Positions 34,485 through 43,196 of a DNA stretch of 64,000 nucleotides are shown here, in pieces. Positions within the stretch are counted from its first letter, which is position 1. Every line of letters begins with the position of its first letter. Made by a program: the position numbers and the translations under genes. Origin of the DNA: Pokkaliibacter sp046614695 (GTDB lineage Bacteria; Pseudomonadota; Gammaproteobacteria; Pseudomonadales; Balneatricaceae); assembly GCF_046614695.1 (NCBI RefSeq), contig NZ_JBKKHQ010000001.1:186001-250000 (forward strand), written 5' to 3'. Below the pieces are notes generated by a model. That model was given only the letters and a program-made list of their open reading frames with translations. It made no database searches and had not been told where the DNA came from.

Positions 34485-34535
34485 CACCTCTAGAGTTCCC
34501 TGCCCAACATTTGCCATCACATAGAGAGGTGAACG

Positions 34536-34922
34536 TTGACACGCGAAGAGCTTATTCACGCCTACAGGAGCTATATTGCCTGCTTGAATCATCAGGACTG
34601 GGAAAACCTGTATCGCTTTGTCGATGAGGACGTTATCTACAATGGCGAACGTATCGGTCTTTCAGGTTACAGAGAAATGTTGGAAGCAGACTTCAAGGCA
34701 ATACCCGATCTGGCGTTCACTATCTCGCATTTGGCGAGTGATCCACCGACGATCGCGGCCAGCCTTCACTTTGACTGCACTCCGCGGGGCGAGCTTTTTC
34801 AGATACCTGTGAATGGGACGCGGGTGCAGTTTATTGAAAATGTGCTCTATGAATTTAACGAGGGCAGGATTGCCCGCGTCTGTTCTGTCATCGACAAAGA
34901 AGCTATTCGTCAGCAGCTATAA
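34536..34922 (+). CDS. SnoaL-like / ester cyclase-type NTF2-fold protein
   Basis: A 128-aa small alpha+beta barrel protein: LIHAYRSYIACLNHQDWENLYRFVDEDVIYNGERIGLSGYREMLEADFKAIPDLAFTISHL followed by GTRVQFIENVLYEFNEGRIARVCSVIDKEAIRQQL. This matches the SnoaL-like polyketide cyclase/NTF2 group, a fold with many functions, so no reaction can be assigned. The start is a TTG at 34536 preceded by GAGAGGTG; no in-frame ATG is near. Confidence 0.75.
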   Translation: MTREELIHAYRSYIACLNHQDWENLYRFVDEDVIYNGERIGLSGYREMLEADFKAIPDLAFTISHLASDPPTIAASLHFDCTPRGELFQIPVNGTRVQFIENVLYEFNEGRIARVCSVIDKEAIRQQL

Positions 34923-34951
34923 CCCTTGAGTCTCCCGGACTGGATTTACTG

Positions 34952-36334
34952 CTACTCAATATCCTCACTCATGCTTCTGACCAACTCAGACAACATCAGC
35001 CGAAGCCGTGGCGCTTTCACCGGTTTGCCGACAAAGGGCAGCTGGTTCTGATAAAGATACTGTCTCAGGGTTTCATCCGCTGCGGCTGACATCATGATCA
35101 AAGGCGGCATCCACTCGCCCTGCTCTTTCAGGCGCTTAACCAGAGTGAGCCCATCCGCACGCTGGTTCCCCAGATGGTAATCCACCAGCATCAGCGCCGG
35201 TTTTAGCTGCTTAAGATTTTGCTTGAGGGGTTCAAGCTCCAGCGGCAGCAAAACCACGCGAAAACCCCAGCTTTGAAGCAGGGCTTTCATCGCTGCACAC
35301 ACAGCCACATCATCATCCACGATGCCAATTGAAGGCGTGCCAGCAGCTGACATTAAGGCTGGAACGAATTCAGCGATTGGCTGAGAGTTCTCTTCTGCCT
35401 TTGTCGTTTGGGTTGCTGAACGTAAGGCCAGTTTCAGGCGGAAACAGGAGCCTTTACCTTCGCGGGACAGGCAGTTGACCTCAATGCCCAACAGCCCGGC
35501 AATGCGCTGAACAATGCTGAGCCCTAATCCCAGGCCACGTTCCCCTCGTCCAACGCTATTCTTGCCGCGATGAAACTCATCAAAAATGGGTCGAAGCTGA
35601 TCGGCAGGAATACCCATGCCCGTGTCCCAGATATCAATCCAGACCTGCTGTTGACGAATACGTACCGCAAGTAAGGCTCCGCCCTGCTCGGTATACCGAA
35701 GGGCATTTCCCGCCAGATTACGAAGGATGCGAGTTAGCAGTGCGGCATCGGTATATACCCAGGCAGAACGCAGCCGCGAGGCAAAACTGAGCCCCTGACG
35801 ATCAAACGTCATCCGAAACTCTTCGGCGAGAGGCTGCAAAATAGTCAGCAGGTTTTGCTCCTCACAACGTACTGGCATGATGCCAGCATCCAGGCGCGAA
35901 ATATCCACGAGGCTATGAATCAGGCTTTCAAGATCATCCAGCGCATGACTGATCTGGGTAAGGTAATTACTTCCAGAGGATGGCGCCTCGTGCATGGCTT
36001 CGGTGAAGAGTCGAGCCGCATTCAAGGGTTGCATCAGATCATGGCTGATGGCCGCCAGATAGCGTGACTTTGACTGGTTGGCCTGCGCCAGTGCCTGGTT
36101 ACTTTGCTGTAGTTCATGCAGCGCAGAATTGAGGGCATCTGTGCGCTCCCGCACTTGTTTGGCCAGAATGGCGCTGTGCTGAAAGGCACCGTACGGGTCT
36201 GCCTGCTGAGGACGGCTGGTTTCCACGCGGTCAATCAGTGCATCACGGATCAGGCGTAGTTGCCGGATTTCCTCCGCCTGAGCCTGAATTGTGGCATTGG
36301 CATCATCAAGCGCCTTTGTGTGGTCGTCAGTCAT
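34952..36334 (-). CDS. nahK: Hybrid sensor histidine kinase, NahK-like
   Basis: A 460-aa cytoplasmic hybrid kinase without membrane helices. It has an N-terminal coiled coil (DDANATIQAQAEEIRQLRLI) and a dimerisation domain with H98 (SRYLAAISHDLMQPLNAARLF). The ATPase domain has N, G1 and G2 boxes (RILRNLAGNALRYTEQG, DTGMGIP, GLGLGLSIV). The C-terminal receiver domain carries D385 (LMLVDYHLG) and a GKPVK lysine. Its start overlaps the stop of the FIST gene by 8 bases. A FIST sensor plus a soluble hybrid kinase is the NosP-NahK arrangement of Pseudomonas aeruginosa (PA1975-PA1976), where NO-bound NosP lowers NahK activity. The name is by this analogy. Confidence 0.8.
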   Translation of the reverse strand: MTDDHTKALDDANATIQAQAEEIRQLRLIRDALIDRVETSRPQQADPYGAFQHSAILAKQVRERTDALNSALHELQQSNQALAQANQSKSRYLAAISHDLMQPLNAARLFTEAMHEAPSSGSNYLTQISHALDDLESLIHSLVDISRLDAGIMPVRCEEQNLLTILQPLAEEFRMTFDRQGLSFASRLRSAWVYTDAALLTRILRNLAGNALRYTEQGGALLAVRIRQQQVWIDIWDTGMGIPADQLRPIFDEFHRGKNSVGRGERGLGLGLSIVQRIAGLLGIEVNCLSREGKGSCFRLKLALRSATQTTKAEENSQPIAEFVPALMSAAGTPSIGIVDDDVAVCAAMKALLQSWGFRVVLLPLELEPLKQNLKQLKPALMLVDYHLGNQRADGLTLVKRLKEQGEWMPPLIMMSAAADETLRQYLYQNQLPFVGKPVKAPRLRLMLSELVRSMSEDIE

Positions 36335-37496
36335 GATTCAACTCGTGTGATGCCTGATCCGTGGTTCCCAGCCTGACCGCCGTAAAGGTCTGGTTAATAT
36401 GCATGCCATCAATGTGCTCGCCATAGGAGTTAAACCCCATCACGCGATGCTGGCGAAGCAACTGGCTCATGGGCTCCTGCAAATGACGGGCGTTAACCTC
36501 TTCCCGGCGCAGAAAACAATCGGCGGCAATGACAATGCTGTGATTGCCTAAGCGCTTTTGCCGACACTCAAGCATTCGGGCCAGATTTTCGACGATGTTA
36601 TCGGCTGCCATCAGGGTCAGGACGATGCCTCGATCAACCGCACAATAAAAGGTCAGGCTTTTGTCGGCATTAACGCGCTGAATAGAACGAACATAAAACT
36701 CATCAGAAAAGCGCACCGCCAGCGGCGAGCAGGCAAAGACCACATCATTCAGCTGTTCAGTCGGGATGCCGAGCGCAGAAGCGTAGGCATCAGCGGCAGG
36801 TAAACCATTCAGTGCCTTGACGGTGCGGGTATCCCGATCAGCCTCTGTGACCACCAGCTTTATGTCAGTGGGCAGCAGATGATGGGTGGTAAATACCTCA
36901 AAAGGCAGCGTAGTGGTGATCAGCATCACGATGGCTGCGTCGGTGTGGAAAGCGCCATCACAGAAAACATAGGTTTCACTGAGGTGGTTATCATCCCCTG
37001 CTGAACCGCCAAAATGCGGAATGTCCGCAAGGGTTGCCGAGAGCGCCGAGAGCACTAGCTCTTCTTTACTGGAAAGACCATCAAGTAATGTCAGCGCGAA
37101 ACTCTGGCTTCTCACATTACCGACACCACAGCGGGTGTTACTGATGATGAGCTGGTCGACCACCTCCTGCGCAGTAACGAAGTCCACGTGCTCAAGGTCC
37201 TGCAATAACCGGTGGCTAATCCTGAAGTAGCGGTGGTCCAGCCCGACCGCAGAAATGCAGCGCCGCTGATAGCCTGCAGGAGTGATTTCCCCGGCAGTTG
37301 TGCAACCAAAGACAGCAATGGATTGTCGAAAGCGGTGTTTAAGCTCGTGCTCTAGGGCCGGCAGGTCATATTCGGCAGAGCAGAAGAAAAGCACGTAGCC
37401 CAAATGAGGATGCTCCAGTTGCCGGGCAAGCTCCATCGCGGCAGTTGCAGCATCCAGTGACAAGGTTTCAGCACGGCGACAGGCAGACAACGGCAT
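36327..37496 (-). CDS. nosP: FIST-domain sensor protein, NosP-like
   Basis: A 389-aa protein with FIST_N (FRQSIAVFGCTTAGEITPAGYQRRCISAVGL and HFGGSAGDDNHLSETYVFCDG) and FIST_C (VRSIQRVNADKSLTFYCAVDRGIVLTLM and MGFNSYGEHIDGMHINQTFTAVRLG). NosP-type FIST proteins bind haem and sense nitric oxide. It is translationally coupled to a soluble hybrid kinase, the pairing found for NosP/NahK. Haem binding cannot be shown from sequence alone, since other FIST proteins sense other ligands. Confidence 0.8.
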   Translation of the reverse strand: MPLSACRRAETLSLDAATAAMELARQLEHPHLGYVLFFCSAEYDLPALEHELKHRFRQSIAVFGCTTAGEITPAGYQRRCISAVGLDHRYFRISHRLLQDLEHVDFVTAQEVVDQLIISNTRCGVGNVRSQSFALTLLDGLSSKEELVLSALSATLADIPHFGGSAGDDNHLSETYVFCDGAFHTDAAIVMLITTTLPFEVFTTHHLLPTDIKLVVTEADRDTRTVKALNGLPAADAYASALGIPTEQLNDVVFACSPLAVRFSDEFYVRSIQRVNADKSLTFYCAVDRGIVLTLMAADNIVENLARMLECRQKRLGNHSIVIAADCFLRREEVNARHLQEPMSQLLRQHRVMGFNSYGEHIDGMHINQTFTAVRLGTTDQASHELNHD

Positions 37497-37610
37497 ACAT
37501 TCATATCCTGTTCTTGTTTCGCCATGAGCCTAGTCAGGAAGCCCTGTCATGGCAATGCTGCCTTGGATATACAACCAGAGATAAACAACGGGACAAAACG
37601 AGCAGGCACA

Positions 37611-37641
37611 AAAAAGCCGGTCCATCAGGAACCGGCTTTTT
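37611..37641. terminator. Terminator after the 65-aa protein gene
   Basis: AAAAAGCCGGT / ACCGGCTTTTT forms an 11-bp stem with a 9-base loop. It is symmetric, so it works on both strands. It lies about 30 bp past the small gene stop at 37674 and ahead of the FIST gene. Confidence 0.9.
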
Positions 37642-37673
37642 CTTATCTAGCGACTCGATATCAAATAATGGAA

Positions 37674-37871
37674 TCAGTGATGCTCGAACTTCTGTTCCAG
37701 TACCCGCGCATAGGTGCTGTAAAGATCGGGTTCGGAGTGCTGGATATGATGCAAGGTCTCCCGGACATTGCTCATCGCTTCATCAAAAAGCTTGGCGTTG
37801 CGTGCACGACGCGCTTCACCCATACGGGCCATTTGTTGGCAGATCGCAGATTCGCTGAAAGACAGATTCAT
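37674..37871 (-). CDS. Small helical protein of unknown function (65 aa)
   Basis: I do not recognise this protein. It is 65 aa, charged and predicted all-helical, with the sequence core QQMARMGEARRARNAKLFDEAMSNVRETLHHIQHSEPDLY and a His-rich end (EQKFEHH). The ATG at 37871 has a strong AAAGGAG site, and a clean terminator follows the gene, so it looks like a real monocistronic unit. It lies between the FIST gene and marC with no shared operon. Confidence 0.7.
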   Translation of the reverse strand: MNLSFSESAICQQMARMGEARRARNAKLFDEAMSNVRETLHHIQHSEPDLYSTYARVLEQKFEHH

Positions 37872-38081
37872 GACTCATCTCCTTTGAGGTATCGACCATT
37901 AGCTACCGGGGTAGCGGGTTACCTGTCAGTGTGGACGGTGTTATTTCACCGTTGCGATCCATCCTAGCCAGCAGCATTGGAATGTTCAAAGGGGTTCACG
38001 GCAACTGACACCAGCTGAAACCAGGCTGAAATAATCATCGCTATCCATTTCTGAAAACACGGATTTTGCGCTTATTTCAGA

Positions 38082-38112
38082 CTGAGCAGTACGCCTGATA
38101 AGCGCTGCTCAG
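38082..38112. other. Strong hairpin between marC and the small gene
   Basis: CTGAGCAG / CTGCTCAG is a perfect 8-bp repeat with an inner CGC/GCG pairing. It lies 59 bp past the marC stop but has no T-run on either strand. It could be an mRNA-stabilising structure or a factor-dependent end. The rest of 37872-38170 shows nothing I can name. Confidence 0.45.
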
Positions 38113-38170
38113 AGCCTCTGAAAACTCAGGTCGTTAGTGAGGTACTTCCTCGTTGGAGACCATGAAGCGT

Positions 38171-38779
38171 TCAAAGGCTTCCCTGTGCGATACGTGATAC
38201 CCCCTCATAAACGAACTGTATCGCCAGTGCTGCCAGAATCACCCCCAGAAAGCGTCGCAGGATTTCATCCCCGGTTCGACCGATCAGGTGTTTCACATAA
38301 CGACTCAGCAACATCAGTGCCAACGTAATCAAAACAATGGAGATAACCGCCGCCAGTACAGATAACGTAGCGTTGTTACTGCGAGCCCCTGAAAAAAGCA
38401 GGATACAGAGCGTCAGAGAGCCAGGCCCCGCCAACAAAGGGATGGTCATCGGGAACACTGAAATATCCTTGCGCTCTTTCTGCTGCTGATGGCTCACATC
38501 TTTGGTGATCATATTGAACGCGGTGTAAAACAGCAGCAGTCCGCCAGAGATGCGCAATGCGTGAATACTGATGCCTAAATGGTGCAAAAGTGGCTGTCCG
38601 TAGTTACCAAAAACGATCAGCAGCAAGCTGGTGATGATGGATGCCTTAACCGCCATACGGACACGGTGCTGAATATCATCAGCAGGAATCAGGGAGTGGA
38701 AGATCAGCGCCGCGCCGATGGGGTCGATAATGACAAAGAGACCCGTGACGGCGTTCAGATAGACGGATAAATCAAACAT
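38171..38779 (-). CDS. MarC-family integral membrane protein
   Basis: A 202-aa protein with six predicted helices. It starts LNAVTGLFVIIDPIGAALIFHSLI and contains HALRISGGLLLFYTAFNMI, FPMTIPLLAGPGSLTLCILLF and a final RFLGVILAALAIQFVYEG. These are the conserved parts of the MarC (UPF0056) family. Despite its name, the family is not shown to cause multiple antibiotic resistance and its transport role is unknown. Confidence 0.88.
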   Translation of the reverse strand: MFDLSVYLNAVTGLFVIIDPIGAALIFHSLIPADDIQHRVRMAVKASIITSLLLIVFGNYGQPLLHHLGISIHALRISGGLLLFYTAFNMITKDVSHQQQKERKDISVFPMTIPLLAGPGSLTLCILLFSGARSNNATLSVLAAVISIVLITLALMLLSRYVKHLIGRTGDEILRRFLGVILAALAIQFVYEGVSRIAQGSL

Positions 38780-38906
38780 GCAGGCTTACTCAGGGTGAAT
38801 AAATCAGCCGGGCATTATAGCGGTTGCTTCCGCCCTGCCCAGCCTTCTGCAAGTTTAGTTGCTAATGGAGTAGAAGCAGTACCGATGCCTGCCTTCAGAA
38901 GACGCT

Positions 38907-39803
38907 TTAGATAATCAGATCACTCACGGGGTGCTTTGGCGTTTCATGAATGTCTCTGACATGCACCGCCTGAGCTGATTCAAACCAGCCGGTGCCGCCC
39001 CGCTCAAAATGTCGGACCTCTTTTTCAAAGAAGCTTTTGGCATCCTTGTTCCAATCCATTCGTACTGTCTCAATCTGCGACTTCTCAGGACGCAAACGCA
39101 GGTAGTTAAAGGAGTTTGGCGCGCCAATTCTTACCCGGTGTGAGATGCAGGTGCCCGCAAGGACAAACAGCATAGGCGCCGGTTGTCGTGGATAGCGATG
39201 GGCGCTGGTGCGCATGAGAGGGTCATGAATATGCCCCCCCAGTACTGCATCAATCTTGCAGTCGATCATGGTATGCAGCACTTCATCAGCATTGCGGATG
39301 ATGTTGACCTCATCCTGCTTGCGCTTGCAGTCCAAAGGGTGATGAAACACCGCTAAGCGAAGCCTGGGCTGACTCTCTGCCTCCTGATTCGCCGGATTCT
39401 CCTCACTGAGCTTCTGGCGCAGCGCCTTGATATCAACTTCACCGTCTTTGTGACGCCACCATTGGGCCGACGTCAGACCAATAATCTCGACGTTATCCTT
39501 CACAAAGCGGGTGTCCAGCTGGCCACCAAAATGACGCTGATAGCCACGGTACGGATGCAGAAGCCGGGCGAATACGTTGTAAAGCGGGATATCGTGATTG
39601 CCCGGAACCACCAGAATCGGCAGACCCAGCCGGTCGAAAAACGCCCTCGCCGCCTGGTACTGATCTTTGCGTGCCCGCTGGGTCAGATCACCGGAAATCA
39701 CCACCAGGTCAGGCGCGGATTGACGCAGGCTTTTCTCCATCGCCTGCAGCTGCGGCAACTGCTCTGTACCGAAATGCGGGTCTGAGATATGAGCAATCTG
39801 CAT
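38907..39803 (-). CDS. Calcineurin-like metallophosphoesterase
   Basis: A 298-aa protein with all metal-binding motifs: MQIAHISDPHFG, VVISGDLTQRA, LVVPGNHDIP, LAVFHHPLD and AVLGGHIHDP. It resembles 3',5'-cyclic-nucleotide or UDP-sugar type phosphodiesterases, but the substrate cannot be told. It starts 3 bp after the lipid kinase stop, so the two are co-transcribed and probably related in function. Confidence 0.87.
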   Translation of the reverse strand: MQIAHISDPHFGTEQLPQLQAMEKSLRQSAPDLVVISGDLTQRARKDQYQAARAFFDRLGLPILVVPGNHDIPLYNVFARLLHPYRGYQRHFGGQLDTRFVKDNVEIIGLTSAQWWRHKDGEVDIKALRQKLSEENPANQEAESQPRLRLAVFHHPLDCKRKQDEVNIIRNADEVLHTMIDCKIDAVLGGHIHDPLMRTSAHRYPRQPAPMLFVLAGTCISHRVRIGAPNSFNYLRLRPEKSQIETVRMDWNKDAKSFFEKEVRHFERGGTGWFESAQAVHVRDIHETPKHPVSDLII

Positions 39804-39806
39804 CGC

Positions 39807-40910
39807 TTATTCCTCCATATCCCGTAAGACTTCATCGGCGTCCGGTGGCACCGGCACATCATCGTTGGCCACCTGCTCTTCCGCACCCGCAATATCCTTG
39901 GGCACGACTAGAGACACGGCCTGACGATGCACATTGAACTTAAGCGGCGTGTCCAGTTTCAGGCGCTCACCGTCCATTACCACTGACATACGTTTGTGCT
40001 TGTAGTGAATCGTCAGGTTGGAAGCGCAGAAACCACGCAGACTTTCATCATCATTCAGACGTCGGGTCAGCCCATGAAAGCAAAGCTTGATCAGTGCCCA
40101 GCGGCTGGTGGGCTTCATCAGCACCACACCCAGCTGATTGTTGAGCGCACAATGAGCGACATCCAGAGAGACACTGTGCAACTGCAAGGCGTTAATGCCC
40201 ATAAAGACCATGGGCGATTTCACATGATGGGCATGACCGTTGGAATCGATATCCAGCGACAAACTGGGAGCGCCTTTGAGCAGGCTGAGTAGTGTCGAGA
40301 TCGTGGCTACCAGGCGGTTACGTCCCCAGCGGCTGGTGTGCTGTTCGCGAGCACGAATCAGGCGCGTGTACAGGCCCAGGCTGGCATTAATCACAAACAC
40401 TTCGCCGTTGATATCACCAATATCGACCTGCTTCAGCCGACCATTAAGGACAACATCGACGGCCTGTTCCAGATCCTCCGGCACTGCATGGTTGCGGGCA
40501 AAGAAGTTAAAGGTGCCGATAGGGATAACGGCCATCGGCACGTTTTTACCGAGAACCTTGTCGACCACGGTTCGAATGGTGCCGTCACCACCGGCCGCGA
40601 TGACAATCCCGTTATCCTGCTCTGCCGCCCGAACCGCTTCCTGAGCCGCGATGGGTAACTCATCCGGCTCCTCAGGCAAATGCAGATGCAGTGCACGATT
40701 TGCCGCTTCACAACGGGATTTCATAATGCTGACCAGCTGGTCACGCTGGCCACTACCGGACGAACCATTGGCAACCAGATGAAGTGGTGCCTTGGTCAGA
40801 TCAATATTTGGCTTGTTCTGTTGATTAGCGGTCTGTGTTGAACCCGTCGCTTCGGCATTCTGTTGAGGAAGAGGTGCGCTACGGTCCACATTCTTGGTCA
40901 TAACATCCAT
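39807..40910 (-). CDS. Diacylglycerol kinase-family lipid kinase
   Basis: A 367-aa kinase with the DAGK catalytic domain. It has the nucleotide-binding segment LHLVANGSSGSGQRDQL, the motif GIVIAAGGDGTIRTVVDKVLG, and PMAVIPIGTFNFFARNHAVPEDLEQAVDVVLNG. A C-terminal beta-sandwich follows, with LTIHYKHKRMSVVMDGERLKLDTPLKF. Family members phosphorylate lipids such as diacylglycerol. The first 50 residues are Gln/Asn-rich and poorly conserved. The ATG at 40910 has GAGGG upstream; the frame could extend to 40952. It is coupled to the phosphoesterase gene. Confidence 0.85.
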   Translation of the reverse strand: MDVMTKNVDRSAPLPQQNAEATGSTQTANQQNKPNIDLTKAPLHLVANGSSGSGQRDQLVSIMKSRCEAANRALHLHLPEEPDELPIAAQEAVRAAEQDNGIVIAAGGDGTIRTVVDKVLGKNVPMAVIPIGTFNFFARNHAVPEDLEQAVDVVLNGRLKQVDIGDINGEVFVINASLGLYTRLIRAREQHTSRWGRNRLVATISTLLSLLKGAPSLSLDIDSNGHAHHVKSPMVFMGINALQLHSVSLDVAHCALNNQLGVVLMKPTSRWALIKLCFHGLTRRLNDDESLRGFCASNLTIHYKHKRMSVVMDGERLKLDTPLKFNVHRQAVSLVVPKDIAGAEEQVANDDVPVPPDADEVLRDMEE

Positions 40911-40986
40911 GCAATTAACCCTCGTTAGCTTCCTGAGGACTGTGCCGCTCATCCGGCCGCACAGCTAATAGGGTTATATATAAGGA

Positions 40987-41934
40987 CTAAACCGCGCGAT
41001 ACAGCAGCTCCTGCCCTTTTTGCAAACGTCTGAGATTGTCTGAAACAGCCCGAAAGATCCCCAGCTGAGCAATATCTGTTACGCCGCCAATATGCGGCGT
41101 CGCTACCACATTCAGGGAGAAGATCGGGTCATTGGCATCAGGTGGCTCCTGCCAGAACACATCCAGGCCGGCTCCGGCCAGATGCCCTGAAGCCAAGGCA
41201 TCAAATAATGCATCCCGCTCGACCAGCCCGCCACGCCCGACATTGATAAGAAAACTACCGGGCCTCATGGCACTCAACATGTCGGCATTGAACAGTCCGC
41301 GCGTTTCGGCTGAATCCGGCAGGGTGAGAATCACAAAGTCGGCATCGCTGATTGCCGTTTTAATTTCAGCAACGGGGAAAACCTGCTCAAGACCCAGACG
41401 CTGCGCCTGCTCTTCATCAACACGGCGGCGAACACCACGAAGCTGCATACCGAAGCCATGTAAACGAACGGCAAAAGCCTCGCCCAATCCGCCAAGCCCA
41501 ACAATGACGGCCTTACTGCCGAGAAGAGTTCTTCCGCGCGGCTGACCTAATGCGCCATTGGCCAGAGCTTCCGGCACCGCACTGAAGTTTCGGATGAGTG
41601 ACAGCATCATCAGGATGCCAAGCTCAGCCACAGAATCGGCATTCCCGGACTTATCCGTCGGGACATTGGCCACCGCAATCTGCTGTTCACGAGCGGTATC
41701 GAGATCGACGCCTTCAAGCCCGGCGCCAATCTGCTGAATAAGCTTAAGTTGCGTGGCGGTTTGTAGCAGCTCAGAAGAAACGGGGGTCATGGTCGGGATC
41801 AGAATATCGAAGCCCGCCAGAGAGGTGACGTCATAGCTCCCCGCTGCGGTGAACTCAAGCTCAGGAAGCTCGGCTGCCAGTTTGTACATCATGCCTCCCC
41901 AGGCCTCTTCCGGGGCACCAAACAGTACTTTCAC
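40987..41934 (-). CDS. D-isomer-specific 2-hydroxyacid dehydrogenase
   Basis: A 315-aa NAD(P)-dependent dehydrogenase. It has LLGSKAVIVGLGGLGEAFAVRLHGFGMQLRGVRRR (cofactor fold), the catalytic Arg in FLINVGRGGLVERDAL, Glu in DVFWQEPPDANDP and His in VVATPHIGGVTD. The substrate is unknown. It starts with GTG at 41934 preceded by AAGGAG. It is divergent from the extradiol dioxygenase gene across about 210 bp without clear signals. Confidence 0.88.
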   Translation of the reverse strand: MKVLFGAPEEAWGGMMYKLAAELPELEFTAAGSYDVTSLAGFDILIPTMTPVSSELLQTATQLKLIQQIGAGLEGVDLDTAREQQIAVANVPTDKSGNADSVAELGILMMLSLIRNFSAVPEALANGALGQPRGRTLLGSKAVIVGLGGLGEAFAVRLHGFGMQLRGVRRRVDEEQAQRLGLEQVFPVAEIKTAISDADFVILTLPDSAETRGLFNADMLSAMRPGSFLINVGRGGLVERDALFDALASGHLAGAGLDVFWQEPPDANDPIFSLNVVATPHIGGVTDIAQLGIFRAVSDNLRRLQKGQELLYRAV

Positions 41935-42148
41935 ACGCTTTCTCCTTCATCCCTTATTAGCGCTATTAGAAGATATAGTCGCGCTGATTATTTCCAAAAA
42001 ACACAGGAGTGTCTTTCCATTCTGGCCATGTTTTGCCAGAGCAAAGCCTCTTAGAATGGCACCATTACCTTACTGAAGTACGGACATCCATAAAGCGGAA
42101 GTCATCATTATCGGTAAGACACCGTGTTACGCATTGAGGGTGATCATC

Positions 42149-42964
42149 ATGACAGCATCAACACCTATGCCCACCGTTTTTATTCCTCATGGCGGCGGCC
42201 CCTGCTTTTTCATGCAGGACCCTCCCGGTCTTGAAGGCATGTGGGACAAGATGGCCAGTTACCTCAAAGGTATCCGCGCTTCCCTGCCGCGCCAGCCGAA
42301 AGCTATTCTGGTGATCTCGGCCCATTGGGAAACCAACGTGCCCACGGTGATGACTGCGCCTAAACCCGGAATGCTATTTGATTACTATGGCTTTCCTGCC
42401 CACACCTATGAACTATCTTACCCTGCACCAGGCAGCCCCGAACTTGCCCAAAGGGTGAAGGAATTGCTGCAACAGGACGGATTCCCAGTGGCTGAAGATA
42501 GCAGCCGCGGGTTTGATCACGGCGTATTCATTCCCTTCCTGCTGATGTTTCCTGAGGCTGATATCCCGGTTATTCAGCTGTCCATGCAGCAAAATCTGGA
42601 TCCGGCGACCCACCTGAAAATGGGTAAAGCGCTGGAAGCGCTGCGTCATGAAGATGTGCTGATTGTGGGTAGTGGCCTGAGTTTTCATAACCTGCGCATC
42701 TTCTTTTCCGGTGGTCAGGCTGATCCGGCAAGCGCCGCGTTTCATGAATGGCTTGGCCAGTCAGTCACAGCGGATGCACAGACGCGCGAAGCTCAACTCT
42801 CCCAGTGGAGCAAAGCGCCGGGCGCCAGACATTGTCACCCTCGCGAAGAGCATCTGCTTCCGCTTATGGTGGTGGCGGGAGCCGCCGGTAATGATGCCGG
42901 TGTTGTCTCCTATCAGGACAGGATCATCGGTAAGTCAGTGGGCGGTTATCACTTCGGCGCCTAA
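42149..42964 (+). CDS. ygiD: DODA-type extradiol ring-cleavage dioxygenase
   Basis: A 271-aa class III extradiol dioxygenase of the plant DODA/E. coli YgiD family. Metal-binding histidines are in FIPHGGGPCFFM, ILVISAHWETN and RGFDHGVFIPFLLMFP. The conserved IVGSGLSFHNL and REEHLLPLMVVAGAAG segments are also present. The enzymes open catechol rings such as L-DOPA; the physiological substrate in bacteria is unclear. The ATG at 42149 follows GAGGGTG. Confidence 0.9.
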   Translation: MTASTPMPTVFIPHGGGPCFFMQDPPGLEGMWDKMASYLKGIRASLPRQPKAILVISAHWETNVPTVMTAPKPGMLFDYYGFPAHTYELSYPAPGSPELAQRVKELLQQDGFPVAEDSSRGFDHGVFIPFLLMFPEADIPVIQLSMQQNLDPATHLKMGKALEALRHEDVLIVGSGLSFHNLRIFFSGGQADPASAAFHEWLGQSVTADAQTREAQLSQWSKAPGARHCHPREEHLLPLMVVAGAAGNDAGVVSYQDRIIGKSVGGYHFGA

Positions 42965-43055
42965 GGCCTGAAAACACCCGAAAGATGTTCCCTTGACGGG
43001 GCTGCAGCCTTTTGACAGACTGCAGTCCATCTCAGAACAGTTCTGTCAGAACTGC

Positions 43056-43127
43056 ATGAAGGAATTAATGATGTTTTGCATGAACTCTGGTAAACAGCTC
43101 AAACGTAAGGTTACCCACCCAGGTTAG
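43056..43127 (+). CDS. Candidate mini-ORF (23 codons) upstream of dapA
   Basis: ATG at 43056 and a tandem ATG-ATG at 43068-43073 share one frame ending in TAG at 43127. The second start has GAAGGA a few bases upstream. The peptide (19-23 aa) is rich in Met and Lys: three of six residues in KQLKRK are lysine. It lies between two hairpins and a terminator ahead of a lysine-pathway gene, so a leader peptide is possible. It may also be chance. Confidence 0.3.
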   Translation: MKELMMFCMNSGKQLKRKVTHPG

Positions 43128-43163
43128 CCTCGTTTGGTTGTGCCCGAGATGCAGAGCATCCAG

Positions 43164-43196
43164 AAGCCCCGGTAGCCAGACAAGGCACCGGGGCTT
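43164..43196 (+). terminator. Terminator-like hairpin upstream of dapA
   Basis: AAGCCCCGGT / ACCGGGGCTT forms a 10-bp perfect stem continued inside by GCC/GGC, followed by TCTCGTTTC. It lies 115 bp before the dapA ATG and is not next to any stop codon of a long gene; the dioxygenase stop is 200 bp upstream. Confidence 0.65.

Noticed and set aside
38000..38060. TGAAA repeats (GCTGAAACCAGGCTGAAATAATC region) as a Cra site
   Set aside because: The halves are direct rather than inverted, unlike Cra operators.
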